Source: Rhodoferax sp.
Lineage (GTDB): Bacteria > Pseudomonadota > Gammaproteobacteria > Burkholderiales > Burkholderiaceae_C
Assembly (NCBI GenBank): GCA_024235935.1
Contig: JACKLL010000005.1
Span: 62,001 to 126,000 of the forward strand
Direction: 5' to 3'
Length of the DNA stretch: 64,000 nt
Below the pieces are notes generated by a model. That model did not search any database and was not told the origin of the DNA. It worked only from the letters and a program-made list of their open reading frames with translations. Of this stretch, positions 16,898 to 25,012 are shown piece after piece (position 1 is the stretch's first letter; the number at the start of each line of letters is the position of its first letter). A program made the translations under genes and the position numbers.

Positions 16898-17725
16898 TCA
16901 GCGCCCCCGGTCGTTGAGCGACCAGTCGTAGTCGAGGTAGCGAATGCGCAGGCTGCCGGCGCGGATTCCCGGCCGGTCCGCCGCCGGAACACCCAGTGCG
17001 TCGGCATAGCGCAGCACGAGTTGCTCCAGGTTGCGCACCCCTTTGTGGCCTTTCTCGAAGTCCTCGCGGAACCATTTGAAGATTTCGCTGAGCTCGGCCC
17101 GGCCGTCGGCATAGCGGTTGCGCGTGGGGTCGCCCATGAAGCGGGTCATTCCATCGTCGAGCAAGATGTCGAGCGTCTGCGCCGTGAAGGCTTCAGGGCG
17201 CAAGGCCGGGCAGCCGATGGACGCGCAATTGACGGCGGCATGGATACGCCAGTCGGCGAATCCGGGGCGCAGCTGCTCATGTTCGATCCAGTCCAGATGC
17301 CGCTCTTCGCCCAGCAGTCGAAAGAATGGCTTTTTCCAGGGGCTCTGGAACAGGCTGCCCAGATCCTTGATCGACTTCAGGTTCGGGTAGCGCGTGAGGA
17401 TCAGGGCGACGGTGAAACCGTTGTAGGCGTTGATCAGGAAGGCCATTTTCTGTGCGCGCGAGAAGCCGGCGTAGGCGGCCGGCGTCACGGCGGACCAGCT
17501 GTCCAGCACGCCCTGCAACGCGGCGCGGTCGGCGGCAAAACCCTGGTAATCGACCCGCGACTGCTTGTTGTCAGGCAACCAGCGGACATGCTTCTTCAGC
17601 AACGCGTCCCAGGCGGCATATCCGTGATCCAGGCTGCCATCGGTCTGCGCCCAGGTCGATGGCCACGTGCCCGTGCCGAGCAGTGTCGCGCCGCCGAGCA
17701 GGAAATTCCGGCGATGGAGGTGCAT
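16898..17725 (-). CDS. DUF547 protein with twin-arginine signal
   Basis: A 275-residue exported protein. The start at 17725 gives a compact signal MHLHRRNFLLGGATLLGTGT with a twin-arginine motif; the longer frame adds 30 residues overlapping the preceding gene. The DUF547 core is visible from LVNAYNGF-like LINAYNGFTVALIL through HAAVNCASIGCPALRPEAF to YADGRAELSEIFKWFREDF. Function of DUF547 is not established. It starts five bases after the flavoprotein fusion gene ends, so they likely form a two-gene operon, suggesting an envelope redox-related role. Confidence 0.85.
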   Translation of the reverse strand: MHLHRRNFLLGGATLLGTGTWPSTWAQTDGSLDHGYAAWDALLKKHVRWLPDNKQSRVDYQGFAADRAALQGVLDSWSAVTPAAYAGFSRAQKMAFLINAYNGFTVALILTRYPNLKSIKDLGSLFQSPWKKPFFRLLGEERHLDWIEHEQLRPGFADWRIHAAVNCASIGCPALRPEAFTAQTLDILLDDGMTRFMGDPTRNRYADGRAELSEIFKWFREDFEKGHKGVRNLEQLVLRYADALGVPAADRPGIRAGSLRIRYLDYDWSLNDRGR

Positions 17726-17729
17726 GGTG

Positions 17730-19895
17730 TCAGCCTCGCTTCCAGTCATGGTATTTGCGCACCCACGCCAGCAGGCCCAACGGCTGATGGGCCTTTTTCC
17801 ATTCGCCGGCCGCATATTTGTTGGCCTCGGACCAGGTGGGGTAGGTATGGATCGTGCCCAGGATCTTGTTCATGCCCAGGCCGTGTTTCATCGCCAGGAC
17901 ATACTCGGCCAGCAGTTCGGCCGCATGGGAGCCGACGATGGTCACACCCAGGATCTTGTCCTTGCCTGGCACCGTCAGCACCTTGACGAAGCCATGGGCC
18001 TCGCTGTCGGCGATCGCCCGGTCCAGGTCGTCGATGCCGTATTTCACGACCTCGTAGGCGATGCCCTGTTCCTTTGCGTCCTGCTCGTTCAGGCCGACCC
18101 GTGCCATTTCCGGATCGATGAAAGTGGCCCAGGGAATGACGGAATAGTCGGCCTTGAATTTCTTGAAGTCACCAAACAAGGCGTTGACTGCGGCGTACCA
18201 GGCCTGGTGCGCAGCCGTGTGGGTGAACTGGAACGGCCCCGCCACGTCGCCGGCGGCGTAAATGTTGGGGTAAAGCGTCTGCAGGTATTCGTTGGTCTCG
18301 ACCGTTTTCTGGGTCGGGATACCCAGCTCTTCCAGCCCGTAACCGGTCAGGCGTGCCGCACGGCCGACCGCCACGATCAGCGCATCGAATTCCAGCCGGA
18401 CCTCCTGCCCCTGGTGTTCGACGATGATGGCCTTGGCGCCGTCGGCCGTTGTTTCGCAGCGCAGCGCCTTGTGCCCCACCAGCACCTTGACGCCATCGGC
18501 CTGCAAGGCCTTGCGGGCCAGTTCCGACACCTCTTCGTCTTCGCGCCCCATGATGCGCGGCGCCATCTCCACCTGGCTGACCTCGGCACCGAGGCGCGCA
18601 AACGCCTGCGACAACTCGCAGCCGATCGGCCCGCCGCCGAGCACGACCATGCGACGGGGCATTTCTTCCATTTGTGCAAACGCGTCCCACAAGGTGTCGC
18701 TGGTCACGTAGCCGACGCTGTCGAGCCCCGGCAGCGGAGGGACGAAGGGCCGGGCGCCGGCAGCGATGACGATGTTGCGGGTCGTGAGCCGCTGCGTCGT
18801 GCCATCCTTGCCCTTGATCTCCACCGTCCATGGGTTGACGATGGTCGCGTGTCCGAGCTGCACGTCCACGCCCAGACCGGTGAAACGCTCCACGCTGTCG
18901 TGCGGCGCGATGTCGGCGATCACCTGGTGGATGCGCGCCATCACGGCGCGAAAGCTGAAACTGCTGGTCGCCGTCGACAGGCCGTAGTGTTGCGCGTGCC
19001 CGATCTGATGGCGGAGCTTGGCGGTGCGGATCAGCGCCTTGCTCGGCACGCAGCCGAAGTTCAGGCAGTCGCCGCCCATCTTGTGCGACTCCACCAGCGT
19101 GACCTTGGCCTTGACCGCCGCACCGATCAGCGCGGCAACCAGCCCGCCGGCGCCGGCGCCGATGACGACCAGGTTGCGGTCGAAGCGGCTCGGACGTACG
19201 GCATTCCAGCGTGCAAACACCTTGCGTCGCTTCAGGGCGTCGACGATCTTCTTGGCCAGCAGGGGAAACAGCCCCAGCACGACGAAGCCGCCGATCAGGC
19301 CCGGTGACAGGATGCCGCTGAGCGCGTCGATCTTGGCGATCTCGGTGCCGGCATAGACGTAGGCGATGGTTCCGGCCAGCATGCCGATCTGGCTGACCCA
19401 GAAGAAGGTCAGCGTCTTCATGCGCGTCAGGCCCATCAGCAGGTTGAGCGCAAAGAACGGAATGGCCGGAATCAGGCGCAGCGTGAACAGGTAGAACGGG
19501 CCTTCGCGTTCAATGCCCTTGTTGACCTCGCTCAGCCGCCGTCCGAAACGGGCCTCGATGCTGTCGCGCAGGATGTAGCGCGCCACCAGCATGGCCAGTG
19601 TGGCGCCTGCGGTGGAGGCAAACGACACCAGGACCGTCCCCCACACCAGGCCGAAAACCGCACCGCCGGCCAGCGTCATGATGGCTGCGCCAGGCAGGGA
19701 CAGCGCGGTGATGGCGACGTAGATGGCGAAATAGGCCAGGCTGATCTGGAGCGGCCGGTCCGCGTACAGCGCAGCGATCTGGCCCTGGCTCTGCTTGACG
19801 AAGTCGAGGCTGAAGAAGCGCCCCAGGTCGAACACGAAGAACGCGACAGCGCCGACGGCGATGACCAGCAGGATCAGTATTTTTTGGAGGCGCAC
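17730..19895 (-). CDS. VTT (TVP38/TMEM64)-flavoprotein disulfide reductase fusion
   Basis: A 721-residue two-part protein. Residues 1 to about 225 form a membrane domain of the VTT/SNARE-associated family (LPGAAIMTLAGGAVFGLVWG and the RLIPAIPFFALNLLMGLTRM motif). From about 238 a pyridine nucleotide-disulfide oxidoreductase follows: FAD motif VVIGAGAGGLVAA, redox pair GGDCLNFGCVPSK, NAD motif VVLGGGPIGCELSQ, second FAD motif NIYAAGDVAGP and C-terminal HTYPTWSEA. In place of the HPTxxE of lipoamide and mercuric reductases the latter reads HTYPTWSE, also seen in other MerA-like reductases. The enzyme probably sits at the membrane and reduces a lipid-phase or periplasm-related disulfide or quinone; the substrate is unknown. 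Confidence 0.88.
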   Translation of the reverse strand: MRLQKILILLVIAVGAVAFFVFDLGRFFSLDFVKQSQGQIAALYADRPLQISLAYFAIYVAITALSLPGAAIMTLAGGAVFGLVWGTVLVSFASTAGATLAMLVARYILRDSIEARFGRRLSEVNKGIEREGPFYLFTLRLIPAIPFFALNLLMGLTRMKTLTFFWVSQIGMLAGTIAYVYAGTEIAKIDALSGILSPGLIGGFVVLGLFPLLAKKIVDALKRRKVFARWNAVRPSRFDRNLVVIGAGAGGLVAALIGAAVKAKVTLVESHKMGGDCLNFGCVPSKALIRTAKLRHQIGHAQHYGLSTATSSFSFRAVMARIHQVIADIAPHDSVERFTGLGVDVQLGHATIVNPWTVEIKGKDGTTQRLTTRNIVIAAGARPFVPPLPGLDSVGYVTSDTLWDAFAQMEEMPRRMVVLGGGPIGCELSQAFARLGAEVSQVEMAPRIMGREDEEVSELARKALQADGVKVLVGHKALRCETTADGAKAIIVEHQGQEVRLEFDALIVAVGRAARLTGYGLEELGIPTQKTVETNEYLQTLYPNIYAAGDVAGPFQFTHTAAHQAWYAAVNALFGDFKKFKADYSVIPWATFIDPEMARVGLNEQDAKEQGIAYEVVKYGIDDLDRAIADSEAHGFVKVLTVPGKDKILGVTIVGSHAAELLAEYVLAMKHGLGMNKILGTIHTYPTWSEANKYAAGEWKKAHQPLGLLAWVRKYHDWKRG

Positions 19896-20034
19896 GGTGG
19901 GACCGATTCCTGGTTATCGGCGGTACCTTCGGCGCCGCCATGGATCAAGCTGGTTGTCGCCAGACTTTCGAAATTCTTACATGTTTCGCACCGGGTCCCT
20001 GCGGGCCGGGGGGTTGCGCCGGGTGCAGCGACGG

Positions 20035-20796
20035 TCAGCGCAATGACAGGTCGAGGTCGCCGGCGTATCCCAGGCTATGGCTGCCGGTGTTGTCGGTATC
20101 GGCGCCAATGGCCAGTGCCAGCAAGGGCGGAACGACGGCGGTTTCATGTCCGAATGCGCGCAGGAAGTCGCTGGCAAGGTTGCGTTCGATCGTCAGCCAC
20201 TGGCCCGGCCGCGCCGGACCCTGGCTCACCACCAGGTACCGAACCCGGGCACTGAAGATGTTGGGCAGTTCGGTGCCGACCGGCAGCAGGCGATCCCATA
20301 CATAGCACAGCGTGGCGGACGGCAGCGCCTCGCCGGACATGGCGCGGGCCACACGCAGCCGGGTCTGCTCGCCGAAGGACATGGCTTGCAGCGGCATGTC
20401 GAACAGCGCACAGACCTTGAGCGGAGCATCGTCTCCGTCCTTGCGGCGCAGGTCGGTGCCCTCGGGTGCCTCGGCCAGCTGCCAGCGCCAGCGCAGCAGG
20501 GCGGCGGCCGGCAGCGTGTGGCCCGCCATGTCGAACAGCAGATTGCCATAGGATGCATCGGCCTGTATCCGCAGCACCGGCACGGTACCTTCCTGCGTGA
20601 TGGCGAACTGTGTGAGCGGAACCTTTTGCCCCGGCAGGCCGACGCGCCGCCATGGAGCGGCGACCGTGCCAGGGGTCATGCGCGAGAAGCGATGGTCTGC
20701 CAGCGCAGCCAGCGCCGCGGCCGTTTGCTGCGCCAGCGCCTGCAATGGCAGCAGCAGGAGCAGCGAGCGCCACAGGATGCGTGCGGGCATCCCCAT
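20035..20796 (-). CDS. DUF3047 exported protein
   Basis: A 253-residue protein of the DUF3047 family. The start at 20796 overlaps the acylphosphatase stop (TGATG) and gives a clean signal peptide (MGMPARILWRSLLLLLPLQA, cleavage after ALA). The family core is seen in LRWRWQLAEAPEGTDLRRKDGDDAPLKVC split over residues about 105-135, CYVWD, and ERNLASDFLRAFG near the C-terminus. DUF3047 proteins are predicted secreted; no function is known. Two further in-frame ATGs upstream overlap the acylphosphatase and are less likely. Confidence 0.82.
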   Translation of the reverse strand: MGMPARILWRSLLLLLPLQALAQQTAAALAALADHRFSRMTPGTVAAPWRRVGLPGQKVPLTQFAITQEGTVPVLRIQADASYGNLLFDMAGHTLPAAALLRWRWQLAEAPEGTDLRRKDGDDAPLKVCALFDMPLQAMSFGEQTRLRVARAMSGEALPSATLCYVWDRLLPVGTELPNIFSARVRYLVVSQGPARPGQWLTIERNLASDFLRAFGHETAVVPPLLALAIGADTDNTGSHSLGYAGDLDLSLR

Positions 20797-21113
20797 CAGT
20801 CGATGGTGTCGCGGCATGCAAACGTCGTCCATGCAGGATCGGGCTGCCGCGCATGCTGCACCAGCTGTTCGACGCGGGCCAGTTGCGGGCCCTCATGGCA
20901 CCATGCGAGCATGCGCGCCACCCGGTCCGCCGGGCCCTGTACCAGGGCTTCCACGCGGCCATCCCGCCGGTTGCGAACCCAGCCCTGCAACTGCAGGTCG
21001 TTTGCCATCGCCTGCATGGCCATCCGGTAGCCCACACCCTGGACCCGACCCTGGATGTGCAGGTGGACCGCGATGGGGACGGCCTTGTCAAGGCCAGGCA
21101 GATCGGAAGGCAT
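20796..21113 (-). CDS. Acylphosphatase
   Basis: A 105-residue small enzyme hydrolysing acyl phosphates. The signature IQGRVQGVGYRM (about residues 20-31) contains the catalytic Arg, and GWVRNRRDGRVEALVQG carries the catalytic Asn in its beta strand. Tyr replaces the usual Phe in GVGFR, a common variant. Length is slightly above the usual 90 to 100 residues because of an extended N-terminus. It is translationally coupled to the DUF3047 gene. Confidence 0.9.
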   Translation of the reverse strand: MPSDLPGLDKAVPIAVHLHIQGRVQGVGYRMAMQAMANDLQLQGWVRNRRDGRVEALVQGPADRVARMLAWCHEGPQLARVEQLVQHARQPDPAWTTFACRDTID

Positions 21114-21152
21114 GCAGCGATGGTAAGGCAGGCGGGGGCGGGCGAACGTGCA

Positions 21153-21185
21153 AAGGCCCGTTGCCCCCAGCGGGCAACGGGCCTT
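21153..21185 (-). terminator. Strong hairpin downstream of csbD-like gene
   Basis: A perfect 14-bp stem (AAGGCCCGTTGCCC with its complement) closes a 5-base loop (CCAGC). It lies between the CsbD-like gene end and the acylphosphatase start. On the reverse strand the stem is followed by a short T run, so it probably terminates the CsbD transcript. Confidence 0.75.
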
Positions 21186-21205
21186 GTGGCCTGTGACGGA
21201 AGGCT

Positions 21206-21439
21206 TCAGACGTGCGGGGTCGGGCGCTCGGTGGCGTCGTCGTCGACACGGACCGACCAGTCGTCGATCTGCTTCTCGGCTTCATCCTTGGCAATGCCGT
21301 AGCGCTCCTGGATCTTTCCGATCAGCTGGTCACGCCGTCCGGCGATGATGGCCATGTCGCCGTCGGTCAACTTGCCCCATTGTTCCTTGGCCTTGCCGGT
21401 CAGTTGCTTCCAGTTTCCTTCGATGCGGTCCCAGTTCAT
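21206..21439 (-). CDS. CsbD-family stress protein
   Basis: A 77-residue hydrophilic protein of the CsbD/YjbJ family: MNWDRIEGNWKQLTGKAKEQ at the N-terminus and KIQERYGIAKDEAEKQIDDW in the middle. Such proteins are abundant under general stress in proteobacteria; the molecular role is not settled. A good AGGAGG-like ribosome site precedes the start. It lies in a group of small envelope or stress genes with a BON lipoprotein, DUF883 and DUF1328 proteins. Confidence 0.93.
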   Translation of the reverse strand: MNWDRIEGNWKQLTGKAKEQWGKLTDGDMAIIAGRRDQLIGKIQERYGIAKDEAEKQIDDWSVRVDDDATERPTPHV

Positions 21440-21513
21440 ACCTTGTTCCTCCTTGATGGTGCTTGGGAAAGATGTGGCCCGCAGGCCACGCGTGTGACGA
21501 TCCGGGGTGCGGG

Positions 21514-21828
21514 TCAGGGGCTGACTGTCAGCTCGTTCTTGACCATCTTGACGCCGCTGACGTCGCGGGCCAGGCTCCCGGCCAGGACCTTCTCGGCGGC
21601 ATTCTTGGCGAAGCCCGACAGCATCACGGTGCCATTGAGGGTTTCGACCTTGATGCTGGTCGCGTCGACCAGCTTGTCCTGCACGAAGCTTGCCTTGACC
21701 TTGGTGGTGATGGCGGCGTCGTCGATGTACGCGCCGGCGGTTTCCTGGCCCCGCGTCACGGCGCAGCCGGTGGCGGTCAAGAGTGCTGCGGCGGAAACGG
21801 CGGCGGCGATCATTGTGCGAATCTTCAT
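21514..21828 (-). CDS. BON-domain lipoprotein (OsmY-like)
   Basis: A 104-residue envelope protein with a lipoprotein signal (LLTATGC, lipidated Cys near residue 22) and one BON domain (DDAAITTKVKASFVQDKLV, IKVETLNGTVMLSGFAKN). BON proteins such as OsmY and DolP bind phospholipid membranes and are stress induced. AGGAG precedes the start. It is next to the CsbD-like gene and probably shares stress control with it. Confidence 0.92.
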   Translation of the reverse strand: MKIRTMIAAAVSAAALLTATGCAVTRGQETAGAYIDDAAITTKVKASFVQDKLVDATSIKVETLNGTVMLSGFAKNAAEKVLAGSLARDVSGVKMVKNELTVSP

Positions 21829-22214
21829 GGTGTTCTCTCCTGTGGGTTGACGGCGTTTGGTGGTGTCAACGCGCTCCTTGCCGGATGCCTCGTTGCCATG
21901 TATTCAATGTAGGTCGGCTGCCGGAGGCCGGCTATCGGCCCGCAAGCGCTGCGCTTGTAGGAAACGACCCCGCCGGCCTGCCGGCCGGCCACGGCCGAAG
22001 CCCTGATCACGCGCAGATCGCGCGCATGTGCCGGTACGCTTGACTTGACCGCGCGTGCGTGCGCGCGGGTATGGGTATGGTGGGCAGGCGAAGGTGCATG
22101 CGCATGCGCGGTGTGCGGTGTGCGGGCGTGGCTCCTACCGCGGCGTGTCCTTGTGTCCGACAGCGCATTCCGCTGCACTGGCGTGATCATCGGTATCCTT
22201 TGACACCTCCCCCG
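21829..22214. other. Intergenic region between divergent BON and phospholipase genes
   Basis: This 386-base gap holds the promoters of two divergent genes but no credible ORF. It contains a 15-base palindrome CAAGCGCTGCGCTTG (21943-21957) and, around 22048-22130, a stretch rich in alternating purine-pyrimidine GTGCGTGCGCGC and GCATGCGCATGCGC, a sequence type that can adopt Z-form DNA. No sigma-70 promoter is convincing. Confidence 0.5.
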
Positions 22215-23663
22215 ATGCGGAATCCGACCATGGCAGGCTCCCCGATCTCTTTCCTGCGCGCAGGCTGCGCCAGACCGCGTGGTGCCGGCCCCCACACGGC
22301 GTACCGCTACAGCCTCGTTGCGGCACTGGTCTTGCTGTCCGGCTGCAGCAGCCTGCCGCGGTATGTACCGGACCTGGTCCCGAGCCAGCGGCCGATACAG
22401 GTGTCCGGTACCCACGGCCTGCTGTCGGATGCGCGCAGCAAGGCCATTCTGGCGGGCCTGGAGCGCAGAGGCCTCGCAACCGACATCTTCGAGCGCCATC
22501 TCGCGCTTGAAGAAGCCATTGCCGGCTATCCGCTGACTACCGGCAATTCCGTGAAGCTGCTGCAGGACGGTCCGGCAACCTATGAGGCCATGCTGTCCGC
22601 CATTGCATCGGCGCGCGACCATGTCAACATGGAAACCTACATCCTGGACGACGACGCGGTCGGTCGGCGTTTCGCGCAGGCGCTGATCGACAAACAGGCC
22701 CAGGGTGTGCAGGTCAACCTGATCCACGACAGCGTCGGCACCTTGAACACGCCGCCGGCCTTCTTCGAGCGCCTTGAGGCCAGCGGCGTTCGGGTGCTGC
22801 AGTTCAACCCGGTCAATCCGCTGCAGGCACGCAAGGTCTGGGAGCTGAACCAGCGCGACCATCGCAAGCTGCTCATCGTCGACGGCAGCACGGCGTTCCT
22901 GGGCGGCATCAACATCAGCGGTGTCTACTCCAGTTCGCCTCTGGCCCACCCGACGGTGCCGCAGGAAGATGCGCTGCCGTGGCGCGACACCGATCTGCAG
23001 CTGCAGGGCCCGGTGGTGGCCGACCTGCAGAAGATCTTCATGGGGACCTGGCAGTCGCAGAACGGGGGGCCGCTGGAGGCGCGCAACTACTATCCGCAGC
23101 AAAAGCCGCAGGGACGGCAACTGGTGCGGGTCATTGGTAGCTCGCCGGACGAGTCCTATAGCCGGATCTACGGTACGCTGATCTCGGCGATTCACCACGC
23201 GCAGACCAGCATCCGCATCACGAATGCCTATTTCGTTCCCGACGAGCAGCTGCTCGAGGCGCTGGAGAGTGCCGCACGCAAAGGGGTCGATGTGTCGCTG
23301 ATACTGCCGGCGCAAACCGATTCCTGGCTGGTCTTCCACGCCGGACGGGTGCACTACAGCCGCCTGCTGCGTGCCGGGGTCCGGATCTATGAACGCCGCG
23401 GTGCCATCCTGCACTCGAAAACCGCGCTGATCGACGGGGTCTGGGCCACGGTGGGTTCGACCAACCTGGATTGGCGCAGCTTTCTGCACAATTACGAACT
23501 CAATGCCGTGGTGCTGGGGGCCGACTTCGGCGCCCAGGTACAGGCCATGTTCGACCGCGATCTGCAGCAGTCGGACAGGGTGACGCTGGAGCAATGGGAG
23601 CGGCGCGCGCTCGGGCCGCGCGTCAAGGAGCTGTTTGCACGTCTTTGGGAATACTGGTTATGA
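22215..23663 (+). CDS. Phospholipase D/cardiolipin synthase-like lipoprotein
   Basis: A 482-residue PLD-superfamily enzyme. Two HKD motifs are intact: HRKLLIVDG (His216) and HSKTALIDG (His400), each followed by the usual GG-I-N or GSTN element. An N-terminal lipobox LLSGC (Cys about 44) suggests a lipoprotein rather than the membrane-hairpin anchor of classical Cls. Role is probably phosphatidyl transfer to make cardiolipin (ClsC/YmdC-like) or related phospholipid turnover. ATG at 22215 is chosen; 22230 is an alternative. The ORF continues upstream only as a low-complexity extension. It is coupled to the DUF2177 gene by an ATGA overlap. Confidence 0.88.
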   Translation: MRNPTMAGSPISFLRAGCARPRGAGPHTAYRYSLVAALVLLSGCSSLPRYVPDLVPSQRPIQVSGTHGLLSDARSKAILAGLERRGLATDIFERHLALEEAIAGYPLTTGNSVKLLQDGPATYEAMLSAIASARDHVNMETYILDDDAVGRRFAQALIDKQAQGVQVNLIHDSVGTLNTPPAFFERLEASGVRVLQFNPVNPLQARKVWELNQRDHRKLLIVDGSTAFLGGINISGVYSSSPLAHPTVPQEDALPWRDTDLQLQGPVVADLQKIFMGTWQSQNGGPLEARNYYPQQKPQGRQLVRVIGSSPDESYSRIYGTLISAIHHAQTSIRITNAYFVPDEQLLEALESAARKGVDVSLILPAQTDSWLVFHAGRVHYSRLLRAGVRIYERRGAILHSKTALIDGVWATVGSTNLDWRSFLHNYELNAVVLGADFGAQVQAMFDRDLQQSDRVTLEQWERRALGPRVKELFARLWEYWL

Positions 23664-24088
23664 GGAAATACCTGGGTGCATGGGCGCTGGTGCTGCTGGC
23701 AATGGGCTTGATGGACGCCGTGTGGATCGGCTGGCTGGCGCGCCCGCTCTACCAGCAGGGGCTCGGCCATCTGATGGCGCCGCAGGTCAAACTGGTGGCG
23801 GCGATCGCCTTCTATATGGTCTACGGTTTCGGACTGCTGCTGTTTGTCGTGGCAGCGGATGGCGCCAGTGCGCCGTGGGGACGGACCCTGTGGCGTGGCG
23901 CCTTGTTCGGCTTCGTGGCCTATGCGGTGTACGACCTGACCAACCTCGCCACGCTCCGGGATTGGCCGCTGGGCGTGGCGCTGATCGACATGGCCTGGGG
24001 CAGCCTTGCCAGTGCGGCTGCAGCAGCCGCCGGCAAGGCCGGGTTCGACCGACTCAGTGGCGAGAGCCCGGGCGCGCCAGCAGGCTGA
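23660..24088 (+). CDS. DUF2177 membrane protein
   Basis: A 142-residue membrane protein with four hydrophobic helices and the DUF2177 motifs LMDAVWIGWLARPLYQQGLG, AYAVYDLTNLATLRDWPL and DMAWG. Function is unknown; it commonly neighbours lipid or envelope genes. It starts inside the phospholipase stop codon, so the two are co-translated. Its last 35 bases overlap the convergent DUF883 gene. Confidence 0.9.
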   Translation: MRKYLGAWALVLLAMGLMDAVWIGWLARPLYQQGLGHLMAPQVKLVAAIAFYMVYGFGLLLFVVAADGASAPWGRTLWRGALFGFVAYAVYDLTNLATLRDWPLGVALIDMAWGSLASAAAAAAGKAGFDRLSGESPGAPAG

Positions 24089-24434
24089 CGAGGCCCATCA
24101 CAAGGACGCCCACGCCGGCGGCGATCAACACCGACTTGACGGGCTGGTCGCGCACATACTGCTGGGTCTCGCGGGCCGCGTAGCTGGCCTTGGCCTGCAG
24201 CTGGCGCGAGCCGTGGCGCACCTGCTGTGCACCGCGTCGGGCCCATTGGGCGGCATGGTCCGTTGCCCGCTCGAGTGCCGGCCCGGCGTCTGCGCGCAGC
24301 TGCTGTACCTTGTCGTCCAGCGTGTCGATGGCGTGCTCGGCATTGCGCCGCGTGGACTGGATCGCCGCGCCCGTGCTGTGGGCGGCATCCTCGGCAAAGC
24401 GCTGGGTATTCTCCAGGGTGTTGTTCATGTTCAT
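24054..24434 (-). CDS. DUF883 (ElaB/YqjD-like) membrane-anchored protein
   Basis: A 126-residue protein: long amphipathic helix (about residues 5-90) and a single C-terminal membrane helix VLIAAGVGVLVMGLVSLLA with a short basic tail. This is the layout of ElaB/YqjD, C-tail-anchored proteins that associate with ribosomes in stationary phase in E. coli. The stop-proximal 35 bases overlap the 3-prime end of the DUF2177 gene on the other strand. An AGGAG lies before the start. Confidence 0.88.
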   Translation of the reverse strand: MNMNNTLENTQRFAEDAAHSTGAAIQSTRRNAEHAIDTLDDKVQQLRADAGPALERATDHAAQWARRGAQQVRHGSRQLQAKASYAARETQQYVRDQPVKSVLIAAGVGVLVMGLVSLLARPGSRH

Positions 24435-24524
24435 GGTTTCTCCTTTGAAGGATGGTGGGAATGAAAAGTCTGTCCTGCAGCGTCGCAGGTGGCGTCGGTA
24501 TCTGGCGCGCGGCGCGCGCCGGGC

Positions 24525-24689
24525 CTAACCCTTCTTGAGCAGACCGAAGAGGAAGCTGGCAATCGCCAGAACGGCAAACACAAAGAACAAGATCTTGGCG
24601 ATGCCCACGGCGCTGGCCGCTATTCCGCCGAAGCCGAACAAGGCGGCGATCAGGGCAATGACGAAAAAAACGACGGCATAGTGCAGCAT
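24525..24689 (-). CDS. DUF1328 small membrane protein
   Basis: A 54-residue two-helix membrane protein ([20 protein letters not shown], then [20 protein letters not shown]) with a KKG tail, matching DUF1328/YtjA. These are widespread stress-associated proteins of unknown function. The longer reverse frame starting at 24863 is rejected because the added 58 residues have no family counterpart. A GGAG lies before 24689. Confidence 0.9.
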   Translation of the reverse strand: MLHYAVVFFVIALIAALFGFGGIAASAVGIAKILFFVFAVLAIASFLFGLLKKG

Positions 24690-24887
24690 GGCGAAGCTCC
24701 TGGTTGCGGGCCTGCGAGGCCCTTGGCGTTGACAGCGCGCAGCGATGTGCTGCGACGCCTTCAGTGTCTGCGGTGGCGTGCGCCGGTGCGATAGGTCCGC
24801 GGGCCCCGGGCGTGTCGGGGCAAGGCGTTCCCGGGTGTAGGACAGGGCTGACAGCAGGGCCATGGCTGCGCATGGCCGTCATGCTTG

Positions 24888-24911
24888 AATTGTCCTATTG
24901 ACAGAACAATT
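24888..24911 (+). promoter_or_regulatory. 24-bp operator, copy 1 (8-8-8 palindrome)
   Basis: Left arm AATTGTCC, spacer TATTGACA, right arm GAACAATT; seven of the eight arm positions pair. The same design with a perfect pair of arms recurs at 44655-44678 before the Liv-type operon. The spacer doubles as the -35 box of the predicted promoter, so binding would block RNA polymerase. Confidence 0.75.
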
Positions 24912-24926
24912 GCCCTGCTGCATCAT
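24898..24926 (+). promoter_or_regulatory. Sigma-70-type promoter of the cysteine hydrolase/PuuE-like cluster
   Basis: A perfect TTGACA (24898-24903), 17 bases, then CATCAT (24921-24926; four of six matches). The -35 box is inside the operator. Predicted start about 24933, giving a leader of roughly 80 bases. Confidence 0.6.
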
Positions 24927-25012
24927 TCCCCGAGCGCCAGTCTCTGGCGCAGTGCGCCGTCCGGTTCGTGCCGCCACGGCAACCCCTTGCGTCGATCTGG
25001 AAGGAATTTTCC

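Larger units (their letters stand above)
24690..25012. other. Divergent regulatory region with promoter and shared operator
   Basis: A 323-base gap between the DUF1328 gene (reverse) and the catabolic cluster (forward). It contains no credible gene. The forward half carries the promoter and 24-base operator described separately, and a ribosome site GGAAGGA near 24999-25006 ahead of a GTG start. Confidence 0.6.
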
